In this document: positions 33,426-40,574 of the stretch, one piece after another
Position numbering within the stretch: position 1 is the stretch's first letter
Layout of the letters: every line of letters begins with the position of its first letter
Source of the DNA: Gordonia prachuapensis
GTDB taxonomy: Bacteria; Actinomycetota; Actinomycetes; Mycobacteriales; Mycobacteriaceae
Length of the DNA: 64,000 nt
Assembly: GCF_036350515.1 (NCBI RefSeq)
Contig: NZ_JAZDUE010000012.1
Coordinates: 120,213-184,212 of the forward strand
Direction: 5' to 3'
The notes under the pieces: model-generated
What the model was told of the DNA's origin: nothing
The model's database searches: none
The model's input: only the letters and a program-made list of their open reading frames with translations
Made by a program: the position numbers and the translations under genes

Positions 33426-34691
33426 GTGGCCACCGGAACCGACGTCGGTGCATCCGCACGCGACGGGCGCGCGCCGCGGCGCACCCGGACTGCACCTGCC
33501 GAGCCAGCCACCGTCGGCGCAAGGATCCGCGACCTGAGCGCGCGCCCGGCGGTGCGCGCGTGGGTCGAACCCATCGTCGTCTTCCTGGTGATCCGCGCCA
33601 TCGGTATCGCGATGCTCGCGCGATTCGCCCAGCTGCGGGAGACCACACTCGGGGATTCCCTCGGGCTCTGGGACGGCCAGTGGATGATCGCGATCGCCGA
33701 GTACGGCTACCGCCACGTTCCGTTCACCCAGACCGACGCTCGAGGACTGCATACCCCCGACACCGCCTACGCCTTCTTTCCCGGCTACCCGATGCTGGTC
33801 GGCGCGGTGGCGAAACTTCCGCTCATCACTCCGTACGGGGCGGCGATCACGGTCAACGTGGTCCTCGGCTGTGTGGCGGCCGTGGGCGCCGCCCGGATCG
33901 GCGCGATCTGCGCCCGGATGATGGCCGATCGGTCGCCGATCGGGCCGGCCGATCCGCGGCGGACCGGACTGTTGCTCGCCGCACTGTTCGCCGCCACCCC
34001 GATGTCGGTGGTCCTCAACATGGCCTACACCGAGGCGCTGTTCTGCGCACTGGCGGCGTGGGCTCTGGTCGGTGTTCTCGAACGACGGTGGCTGCTCGCG
34101 GGGATCTGCGCGCTCCTGGCCGGGGCGAGCCGGCCGACCGCGGTGGTGGTGATCGGCGTGGTCATGCTGGCCGCGATCCTCGCGCGGCGGGACGGATGGC
34201 GGGCCTGGGCTGCGGTGGCCATCAGTCCGCTCGGCTACCTCGGCTACCTGGCGGTGGTGTGGGCCCACACCGGGTCACCGACCGGGTGGTTCCGCATCCA
34301 GACCGAGGGCTGGGGCACCGAGTTCGACATGGGCCGGGCCACGTTCGACTTCGTCAACGATGCACTGGTGCATTCGGGCGAGGTCGCCCCGGTCGCGACG
34401 GCGTGGATCATCATCGCCACGCTGGGGATGTTGGTGGTGGCGGTGTGGTCGCGGATGCCATGGCCGGTGCTGTTGTACGGCGTGTTGGTGGTCGCCTCGA
34501 TCGCATTGTCCAGCGGGCTGATGATGTCGCGGGCCCGGCTGCTGCTGCCGGCCTTCGTGCTGCTCATTCCGCTTGCGATGGTGATGGCCCGGTGGCGTCG
34601 AGGAGTTGCCATCGCGACGCTGGTGCCGATCGTCATGGGCAGCGCCTGGTTCGGCGCGCACATGCTGACGGTGTATCCGCACGCGATGTGA
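33426..34691 (+). CDS. PIG-V-like polytopic glycosyltransferase
   Basis: The membrane protein has about ten hydrophobic segments and a short cytoplasmic basic N terminus. LWDGQWMIAIAEYGY, YAFFPGYPMLV and NMAYTEALFC in the first half resemble the PIG-V (GPI mannosyltransferase II)-like GT-C family, which uses polyprenyl-phosphate sugars on the outer face of the membrane. GTG 33426 is a guess at the start (421 aa); the frame runs back to 33255. It is divergent from ask and ends at a bidirectional terminator. Donor and acceptor sugars are unknown; an envelope glycan is likely. Confidence 0.8.
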   Translation: MATGTDVGASARDGRAPRRTRTAPAEPATVGARIRDLSARPAVRAWVEPIVVFLVIRAIGIAMLARFAQLRETTLGDSLGLWDGQWMIAIAEYGYRHVPFTQTDARGLHTPDTAYAFFPGYPMLVGAVAKLPLITPYGAAITVNVVLGCVAAVGAARIGAICARMMADRSPIGPADPRRTGLLLAALFAATPMSVVLNMAYTEALFCALAAWALVGVLERRWLLAGICALLAGASRPTAVVVIGVVMLAAILARRDGWRAWAAVAISPLGYLGYLAVVWAHTGSPTGWFRIQTEGWGTEFDMGRATFDFVNDALVHSGEVAPVATAWIIIATLGMLVVAVWSRMPWPVLLYGVLVVASIALSSGLMMSRARLLLPAFVLLIPLAMVMARWRRGVAIATLVPIVMGSAWFGAHMLTVYPHAM

Positions 34692-34729
34692 TCGGCGTCG
34701 GTGACCAGGATCAGCATCCTCAGGCGACG

Positions 34730-34750
34730 CCGAGGGGATAAACCCCTCGG
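34730..34750. terminator. bidirectional terminator
   Basis: Perfect 8-bp stem CCGAGGGG / CCCCTCGG with loop ATAAA between the convergent glycosyltransferase and TetR genes. Confidence 0.75.
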
Positions 34751-34771
34751 ATGGCCCTCACGGTGCGGTTT

Positions 34772-35467
34772 TCAGTCACCGTTCGCGTGGCCTTGCGCTT
34801 CGAACCCGTCACACAGGTAGGCGATGCCGTCGTCGAGTCGGGCTCGCGGATCGACCAGCCGTGCGGCTGCCGTCGTCTGCGACAGTGCGGAGAGGTGCGG
34901 TGCGAGATCCTTGGATCGTCCGCCGATCAGGTCCGCCAACCCGTCGGGGCCCTCGGACGGCTTCTCCGCGCGGAGCAGGTCGTCGCTGACCGCGACCAGC
35001 GCGACGCCGTGCACGTGACTCCACACCGTGAGTGCCATCCCGGTGGCCTCGACGAGGTCGACACCGAGGTCGAGGAAGCCGGCCGCGAACCAGTCCAGGC
35101 AGCGCAGTGATTCGTCGCCGAAACTGTGCCGCGGCGACGAGTAGGCCAGGACCACCCAGGGGTGGCGCTGATACAACTCCCAGTCGATGTCGACCACGAC
35201 CTGCACCCGGTCCCGCCATGTCCACGGTCTCGTGTCGGTGACCGGATAGGGGAAGCGGCGGCCGATCTCCTCGGACATCTCCTGCAGCAACGCGTCCTTG
35301 TCGTCGACGTGACGGTACAGGGACATGGCACCCACGCCGAGATCGTCGGCGATCCGGCGCATCGACAACGCACCGATGCCGTCACGGTCGGCCACCGCGA
35401 TCGCCGCATCGACGATCGCCTCCAGGGTCAGCCTCAGGCCTGCAGAGCCCCTGTCGGCAGGCGCCAC
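34772..35467 (-). CDS. TetR-family transcriptional repressor
   Basis: The 231-residue regulator has an N-terminal TetR helix-turn-helix (ALSMRRIADDLGVGAMSLYRHVDDKDALLQEM) and a C-terminal ligand domain of the TetR/TetR_C type (RHPWVVLAYSSPRHSFGDES, DLVEATGMALTVWSHVHG). It is divergent from the MFS drug-type exporter at 35629, with two copies of a 14-bp site between them. The obvious inference is repression of the exporter relieved by its substrate. Confidence 0.9.
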   Translation of the reverse strand: MAPADRGSAGLRLTLEAIVDAAIAVADRDGIGALSMRRIADDLGVGAMSLYRHVDDKDALLQEMSEEIGRRFPYPVTDTRPWTWRDRVQVVVDIDWELYQRHPWVVLAYSSPRHSFGDESLRCLDWFAAGFLDLGVDLVEATGMALTVWSHVHGVALVAVSDDLLRAEKPSEGPDGLADLIGGRSKDLAPHLSALSQTTAAARLVDPRARLDDGIAYLCDGFEAQGHANGD

Positions 35468-35523
35468 CCGCTACTCCTCTCGTCGATCGTCCGCACGCAC
35501 CGGACCTGCGGGAATATTTCGGT

Positions 35524-35569
35524 TGCGTACAGCGTACCCATGTCCGTACCGTCGATGCGTACGGCGTAC
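35524..35569. promoter_or_regulatory. tandem candidate TetR operators
   Basis: TGCGTACAGCGTAC at 35524-35537 and TGCGTACGGCGTAC at 35556-35569, spaced 32 bases start to start. Each contains GTAC-n3-GTAC; the second is nearly a palindrome (CGTACGGCGTACG). Confidence 0.65.
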
Positions 35570-35628
35570 GCGGCCTCGATGCCACCGCCGTCGAAGCATC
35601 GTCCACACCACAAGCCAGGAGAGCCGTC

Positions 35629-37251
35629 ATGTCCGTCGTCACACCATCGCCCGATCAGCACCGGTCCCCCGCCGGCGCCGATCGACGCATGTGGTGGGGA
35701 CTCGCGGTGCTGACCCTGCCGGTGCTGCTGGTCTCGATGGACTTCTCGGTGCTCTATCTGGCGATCCCCGCGATCACCGACGCACTCACCCCGACCGCCG
35801 CCGAACAACTGTGGATCCTCGACATCTACGGGTTCCTGATCGCCGGCCTGCTCATCACCATGGGCAACGTCGGCGACCGCATCGGCCGACGCCGCGTCCT
35901 GTTGGCCGGCGCCGCCCTGTTCGGCGTCGCGTCCGTCGTGGCCGCCTTCGCCCCGAACGCCGCGGTCCTGATCGCGGCCCGTGCGCTGATGGGCGTCGGC
36001 GGCGCGACCCTGCTGCCGTCGAGCCTGTCCCTGATCGCCAACATGTTCCCCGACGCCCGCCAGCGGGCCAAGGCAATCGGGGTGTGGACGGCCGCGTTCG
36101 CCGGCGGCAGCGCGATCGGGCCGGTCGTCGGCGGTCTGCTGCTGCACCAGTTCTGGTGGGGCGTCGTCTTCCTGATCAACGTCCCCGTGCTGGCCGTCCT
36201 GTTCGTCGCCGGCCCGCGGCTGGTCCCCGAGTACCGGGCGCCCAACGTCGCACCGTTCGACGTCCTCGGCGTCGTCCTGTCGCTGCTCGGCATCCTGCCG
36301 GTCGTATACGCGGTCAAGACGGTCGCCGCCGACGGCCTCGACGCATCGATCGTCGTCATCGGCTTGTTCGGGGTGGCGATGCTGGCGATGTTCCTGGCGC
36401 ACCAGCTCCGGACGCCCGCACCGCTGCTGGATCTGTCCCTGTTCCGCAATCCGCAGTTCAGTGCGGCGGTGTCCGCCGCGCTGGTCGGCATGATGGCGCT
36501 CGGCGGAATGTCCTATCTGACCGGCGTCTACCTGCAGTCCGCACGCGGGCTCGACGTGCTGACCGCGGCGTTGGCCGGACTGCCGATGGCGGTCGCGGTG
36601 GCGGTGTTCTCCATCGGCGCCTCGCGGGTGGTGTCGATGGTCGGCCTGCGGTTCGCGTTCGTGGGGGCGGTGTCGTCCGCGGCGCTGGGCAACCTGGGCC
36701 TGTTGCTTCTGTCGACGACCAGTCCGCTGTGGATCTACCTGCTGTTCACGTCGATCGCGGGTGTCGGCTACGGCATCGTGTTCAGCCTGGTCTCCGACGT
36801 CGTCGTCGGATCGGTGCCCGTCGAACGGTCGGGTGCGGCCTCCGGGATCTCGGAGACGAGTTTCGAACTCGGCACCGCGATGGGGCTGGCACTGCTCGGC
36901 TCACTGGCCACGGTGGTGTTCCGGGCGCGTTCGGAGGGCTGGAGCTTCGGCGACACACTGGGTGACACATTGCGCCGGGCACTCGAGATGGGTGAGAGCG
37001 GAACCGAACTGGCCGGCGCCGCACGCAGCGCCTTCGTCGACGGAGTGCACGCCGCGTCGCTCGCGAGTGCCATCGCACTGACCGTGCTCGCGATCGTGCT
37101 GACCGTGGTCCTGCGGCCCCGGCCGATCGCCGCGACGCCGACCACACCGTCGGAACCGGCACTACCCTTGGCCGCGTGCACGAACTCATCGCAGGACGAC
37201 GCAGTGTCCGCGGGTACGACGCCGACGCCACCATCTCCGCCGACGTCCTGA
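35629..37251 (+). CDS. MFS exporter, DHA2 (14-helix) drug:H+ antiporter type
   Basis: The 540-residue protein has 14 predicted helices; loop 2-3 carries NVGDRIGRRRVLLAG (motif A), and motif C-like GGSAIGPVVGG lies in helix 5, the mark of antiporters. SmvA/QacA-like exporters of this group expel cationic dyes, disinfectants and antibiotics. It is divergent from the TetR gene, which likely controls it. Its final 76 bases overlap the nitroreductase gene in another frame, and the C-terminal tail there is low-complexity Pro/Thr/Ser. Confidence 0.92.
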   Translation: MSVVTPSPDQHRSPAGADRRMWWGLAVLTLPVLLVSMDFSVLYLAIPAITDALTPTAAEQLWILDIYGFLIAGLLITMGNVGDRIGRRRVLLAGAALFGVASVVAAFAPNAAVLIAARALMGVGGATLLPSSLSLIANMFPDARQRAKAIGVWTAAFAGGSAIGPVVGGLLLHQFWWGVVFLINVPVLAVLFVAGPRLVPEYRAPNVAPFDVLGVVLSLLGILPVVYAVKTVAADGLDASIVVIGLFGVAMLAMFLAHQLRTPAPLLDLSLFRNPQFSAAVSAALVGMMALGGMSYLTGVYLQSARGLDVLTAALAGLPMAVAVAVFSIGASRVVSMVGLRFAFVGAVSSAALGNLGLLLLSTTSPLWIYLLFTSIAGVGYGIVFSLVSDVVVGSVPVERSGAASGISETSFELGTAMGLALLGSLATVVFRARSEGWSFGDTLGDTLRRALEMGESGTELAGAARSAFVDGVHAASLASAIALTVLAIVLTVVLRPRPIAATPTTPSEPALPLAACTNSSQDDAVSAGTTPTPPSPPTS

Positions 37252-37766
37252 CCGAGATCCTCGAGGCGGGCCGGTGGGCGCCGACGTGGGGTCGGATGCA
37301 GCCGGTCCGCTTCATCGTCGGCGTGCGGGGCGACGCGACGTTCACCGGCCTCACCGAGATCCTGACCCGCGGCAACGCGGGCTGGGCGCCGGCGTCGGCG
37401 GCGCTCGTCCTGGTCTGCACGACCACCCAGGCCGACGACGAGAAGGCCCGCACCTACTCGGCCGTGGACGTGGGATTGGCTGTGTCACAGATGATCCTGC
37501 AGGCCGCGTCGTCCGGCTACAACGGGCATCCGATGGCCGGATTCGACCCGGACGCCGCGCGGGAGCGGTTCGCCATCCCCGACGATCACCGGCCCCTCGT
37601 CCTGCTGGGCATCGGGCGTATCGCCGATCCGTCGACCGTGGCGCCCGAGATCCGAGAACGCGACGAGCGGCCACGCACCCGCCTCCCGCTGCGCGAGGTG
37701 GCCTTCGCCGAGCGCTGGGGAAACCCCCGAGCGCCCGACGATCCGACGGTCGGCGAGCAGGGCTGA
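37176..37766 (+). CDS. nitroreductase-family flavoprotein
   Basis: The GTG start at 37176 lies inside the MFS gene; the N terminus MHELIAGRRSVRGYDADATI and GRWAPTWGRMQPVRFIV are standard for FMN nitroreductases, so the overlap is real. The 196-residue enzyme contains VDVGLAVSQMILQAAS, NGHPMAGFD and VLLGIGRIADP, the flavin-binding and dimer core. It reduces nitro or related groups with NAD(P)H. Position directly behind the exporter suggests a common detoxification transcript under the TetR repressor. Confidence 0.88.
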   Translation: MHELIAGRRSVRGYDADATISADVLTEILEAGRWAPTWGRMQPVRFIVGVRGDATFTGLTEILTRGNAGWAPASAALVLVCTTTQADDEKARTYSAVDVGLAVSQMILQAASSGYNGHPMAGFDPDAARERFAIPDDHRPLVLLGIGRIADPSTVAPEIRERDERPRTRLPLREVAFAERWGNPRAPDDPTVGEQG

Positions 37767-37788
37767 CACGCTCACCGACGCGTCAGCC
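37761..37788 (+). terminator. terminator-like hairpin after nitroreductase
   Basis: GGCTGACACG / CGCGTCAGCC, one mismatch in ten, 8-base loop; the stem includes the nitroreductase stop codon. Followed by GACAGACC, no T-tract. Confidence 0.5.
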
Positions 37789-37841
37789 GACAGACCGACG
37801 CCATTTGATCGCCGCTCGGTGCGGGGAGTACAGTCCAGCAC

Positions 37842-37883
37842 ATGCAGCGTGCACTCCTTCTCGGTTGCCGCGGCGGGGTCTGA
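37842..37883 (+). CDS. leuA leader peptide (candidate)
   Basis: ATG 37842 opens a 13-codon frame, MQRALLLGCRGGV, ending at TGA 37883, preceded by GGGGAGTACAGTCCAGCAC. Three consecutive leucine codons (CTC CTT CTC) sit at positions 5-7. The stop codon lies in the loop of one of two mutually exclusive hairpins upstream of leuA. Leader peptides controlling leuA by transcription attenuation are known in actinobacteria; this frame fits the pattern. It would make no functional protein. Confidence 0.65.
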   Translation: MQRALLLGCRGGV

Positions 37884-37923
37884 TTCGACCGGCCCTCCGT
37901 CGCGGGGCCTTCACGCGCCGGTC
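37877..37923 (+). promoter_or_regulatory. candidate leuA attenuator
   Basis: GGTC / GACC (37877-37890) encloses the leader stop codon. The same GACC also forms GACCGGC / GCCGGTC (37887-37893 with 37917-37923), with an inner GGCCC / GGGCC, followed by ATCTTCCCCC. The two pairings exclude each other, as in ribosome-mediated attenuation. Confidence 0.6.
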
Positions 37924-37960
37924 ATCTTCCCCCGATTCCCACCCACGGAGAATGACCATC

Positions 37961-39817
37961 ATGGCAGCAGCAGACTCTTTCACCTCTGGCACGAGCCGCA
38001 TCGTCGAGCCCGCCGGACCCATCCCCGCCGGCCAGCCGGTCTGGAACACCCAGCGCAGTTCGGCGATGCCGGTACACCGCTACCGGCAGTTCGCCGACGA
38101 GGTCGAGAACGTGTCGGTCCCCGACCGCACCTGGCCCGACAAGACCATCACCACCGCACCGCTCTGGTGCGCCGTGGATCTGCGCGACGGCAACCAGGCG
38201 CTGATCGACCCGATGAGCCCCGCCCGCAAGCGGCGCATGTTCGAACTCCTCGTCCGTATGGGCTACAAGGAGATCGAGGTCGGCTTCCCGTCGGCCAGCC
38301 AGACCGACTACGACTTCGTCCGCGAGATCATCGAGGACGGCGCCATCCCCGACGACGTCACCATCCAGGTCCTCACCCAGTGCCGACCGGAACTGATCGA
38401 GCGCACCTTCGACGCGTGCCGCGGCGCCAACAAGGCGATCGTCCACTTCTACAACTCCACGTCGGTGCTGCAGCGCCGCGTGGTGTTCCGCGCCGACAAG
38501 GACGCGATCACCAAGATCGCCACGGATGCCGCGCACAAGGTCCTCGAAGAGCAGCAGAAGTACCCGGACACCCAGTGGCGTTACGAGTACTCGCCGGAGT
38601 CCTACACCGGTACCGAGCTGAGCTATGCCAAAGAGGTGTGCGACGCCGTCACCGAGATCATCGCTCCCACACCGGAGAACCCGATGATCCTCAATCTGCC
38701 GGCGACGGTCGAGATGGCCACGCCGAACGTCTACGCCGACTCGATCGAGTGGATGCACCGCAACCTGGCGCGCCGTGACTCGATCATCCTGAGCCTGCAC
38801 CCGCACAACGACCGCGGAACCGCGGTCGCGGCAGCCGAACTCGGCTACCAGGCCGGTGCCGACCGCATCGAGGGCTGCCTGTTCGGCAACGGTGAGCGGA
38901 CCGGCAACGTCTGTCTGGTCACCCTGGGCATGAACCTGTTCAGCCGGGGTGTGGATCCGCAGATCACCTTCTCCGACATCGACGAGATCCGACGGACCGT
39001 CGAGTACTGCAATCAGCTCAACGTCCCCGAACGCCACCCCTATGGCGGCGACCTGGTGTACACCGCCTTCTCCGGCAGCCACCAGGACGCGATCAACAAG
39101 GGCCTCGACGCGATGAAGTACGACGCCGACGCGGCCGACCAGGACATGGACGACATCCTGTGGCAGGTGCCGTATCTGCCGATCGACCCGAAGGACGTCG
39201 GTCGCACCTACGAGGCCGTGATCCGCGTGAACAGCCAGTCCGGCAAGGGTGGCGTCGCCTACATCATGAAGGCCGACCACGGCATGAACCTGCCGCGCCG
39301 GCTGCAGATCGAGTTCAGCAAGGAGATCCAGAAGATCACCGACGGCGAGGGCGGTGAGGTCAACCCGAAGGAGATGTGGGACGTCTTCGCCGAGGAATAC
39401 CTCAACCCGATCCGGCCGCTGGAGCGGATGCGCCAGAAGGTGGACGCCGCCGAGATCGACGGCGGCGAGGACAACATCACCGCGGTGGTCAAGGTGGACG
39501 GAACCGAACGCGAGATCGCCGGCTCCGGAAACGGGCCCCTCGCAGCGTTCGTCGACGCGCTGTCGACGGTGGGCTTCGACGTCCGGGTCCTCGACTACAG
39601 CGAGCATGCGCTGACCTCCGGTGGCGACGCCAGCGCGGCGGCCTACGTGGAGACCGAGGTCAACGGCGAGACGGTCTGGGGTGTCGGCGTGGCATCGTCG
39701 ATCACGACGGCCAGCCTGCGCGCCGTGGTCTCTGCGGTCAACCGCGCCCACCGCGTCGCCGGAGCCGATCTCACGGCCGACGACGGGGCGACGGCGCCGC
39801 GCACCTGGGCGCCGTAA
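37961..39817 (+). CDS. leuA: 2-isopropylmalate synthase
   Basis: The 618-residue enzyme condenses acetyl-CoA with 2-ketoisovalerate, the committed step of leucine synthesis. The catalytic barrel has LRDGNQALIDPM, LSLHPHNDRGTAV (metal-binding HxH) and GCLFGNGERTGN; the C-terminal regulatory domain (about 470-605) binds leucine. It lacks the repeat insertion known from M. tuberculosis LeuA. ATG 37961 is 10 bases after GGAG; ATG 37952 in the same frame is possible. Orientation relative to ask/asd matches M. tuberculosis, but several genes are inserted. Expression is probably governed by the leader at 37842-37923. Confidence 0.97.
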   Translation: MAAADSFTSGTSRIVEPAGPIPAGQPVWNTQRSSAMPVHRYRQFADEVENVSVPDRTWPDKTITTAPLWCAVDLRDGNQALIDPMSPARKRRMFELLVRMGYKEIEVGFPSASQTDYDFVREIIEDGAIPDDVTIQVLTQCRPELIERTFDACRGANKAIVHFYNSTSVLQRRVVFRADKDAITKIATDAAHKVLEEQQKYPDTQWRYEYSPESYTGTELSYAKEVCDAVTEIIAPTPENPMILNLPATVEMATPNVYADSIEWMHRNLARRDSIILSLHPHNDRGTAVAAAELGYQAGADRIEGCLFGNGERTGNVCLVTLGMNLFSRGVDPQITFSDIDEIRRTVEYCNQLNVPERHPYGGDLVYTAFSGSHQDAINKGLDAMKYDADAADQDMDDILWQVPYLPIDPKDVGRTYEAVIRVNSQSGKGGVAYIMKADHGMNLPRRLQIEFSKEIQKITDGEGGEVNPKEMWDVFAEEYLNPIRPLERMRQKVDAAEIDGGEDNITAVVKVDGTEREIAGSGNGPLAAFVDALSTVGFDVRVLDYSEHALTSGGDASAAAYVETEVNGETVWGVGVASSITTASLRAVVSAVNRAHRVAGADLTADDGATAPRTWAP

Positions 39818-39910
39818 CCCACGCACTCCCTCCCTCGCACACGGCCGCAGCCCCGGCCGTGCACGGACTCACGATCACCGGACGACCTCCGCGTGCATCG
39901 TGTCAGAGAC

Positions 39911-39962
39911 TGGGCCGGAACCCACGCTCGGCGGGCGATCCCTGCCACGGGGTTCCGGCCCA
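39911..39962 (+). terminator. terminator-like inverted repeat after leuA
   Basis: Perfect 13-bp arms TGGGCCGGAACCC / GGGTTCCGGCCCA separated by 26 bases, 94 bases beyond the leuA stop, followed by TTCTC. Confidence 0.6.
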
Positions 39963-40088
39963 TTCTCATGGCTCATACCCGGGTGTCGGATCAATCATCC
40001 GTACCGGATGACTCCATCTCCCGCCTGCTCGGTCGACAATGAACCACGCCACGGCAGACGTGGATCGTTCTCGACGCGAGGAGAACCG

Positions 40089-40544
40089 ATGGGCGAACCG
40101 ACCGGGCCGGAGCTGACCGAATTGGGCCCCATCGACTATGTCGTCGTCGAACTCCCCGATGGCGCAACGTCTCTCACCGTCGACATGGCCGATCAGATCC
40201 GGGTGTCGGTCGAGAGCGGGACGCTTCGACTGCTCGATCTCCTGATCATCGAGCGCGCCGAGTCGGGCGAACTCGCAGTCACCGAGTTCGAGGACCTCCC
40301 CGATCCGCGGCTGCACAACATGGATGCGGAGCTCGTGGAGATCCTCGCCGCCGAGGATGTGGAGAACCTGTCCAGCGCGATCACGCCCGGACGCCGCGCC
40401 GCGGTGATCGTCTGGGAGTACCTGAGCGCGGCATCGTTCGCAGCCGCGGCACGCGCCTCGGGCGGAAAGTTGGTCGCGCAGGGGCGCATTCCGACACAGG
40501 CCATCGTCGCGACGTTGCGCGCGGACGACGAACCCGATCGCTGA
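40089..40544 (+). CDS. DUF6325-like protein
   Basis: ATG 40089 with GAGGAGAACCG upstream gives 151 residues beginning MGEPTGPELTELGPIDYVVV. The ELGPIDYVVVELP opening, LLDLLIIERAESGELAVTEFED middle and VIVWEYLSAASFAAAARASGGKLVAQGRIP end are those of the DUF6325 group, often found near SHOCT and stress proteins in actinobacteria. The function is unknown; the protein is soluble and acidic. It is convergent with the large LuxR-type regulator gene (30 bases apart). Confidence 0.8.
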   Translation: MGEPTGPELTELGPIDYVVVELPDGATSLTVDMADQIRVSVESGTLRLLDLLIIERAESGELAVTEFEDLPDPRLHNMDAELVEILAAEDVENLSSAITPGRRAAVIVWEYLSAASFAAAARASGGKLVAQGRIPTQAIVATLRADDEPDR

Positions 40545-40574
40545 GGGTCGGAGCACCGGGACCCGGCGTGCACC

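Noticed and set aside
37922..39826. 634-codon open frame on the minus strand opposite leuA
   Set aside because: It mirrors leuA codons; composition is rich in Val, Asp, Gly, Arg, His as expected for an antisense frame in high-GC DNA, with no family motif.
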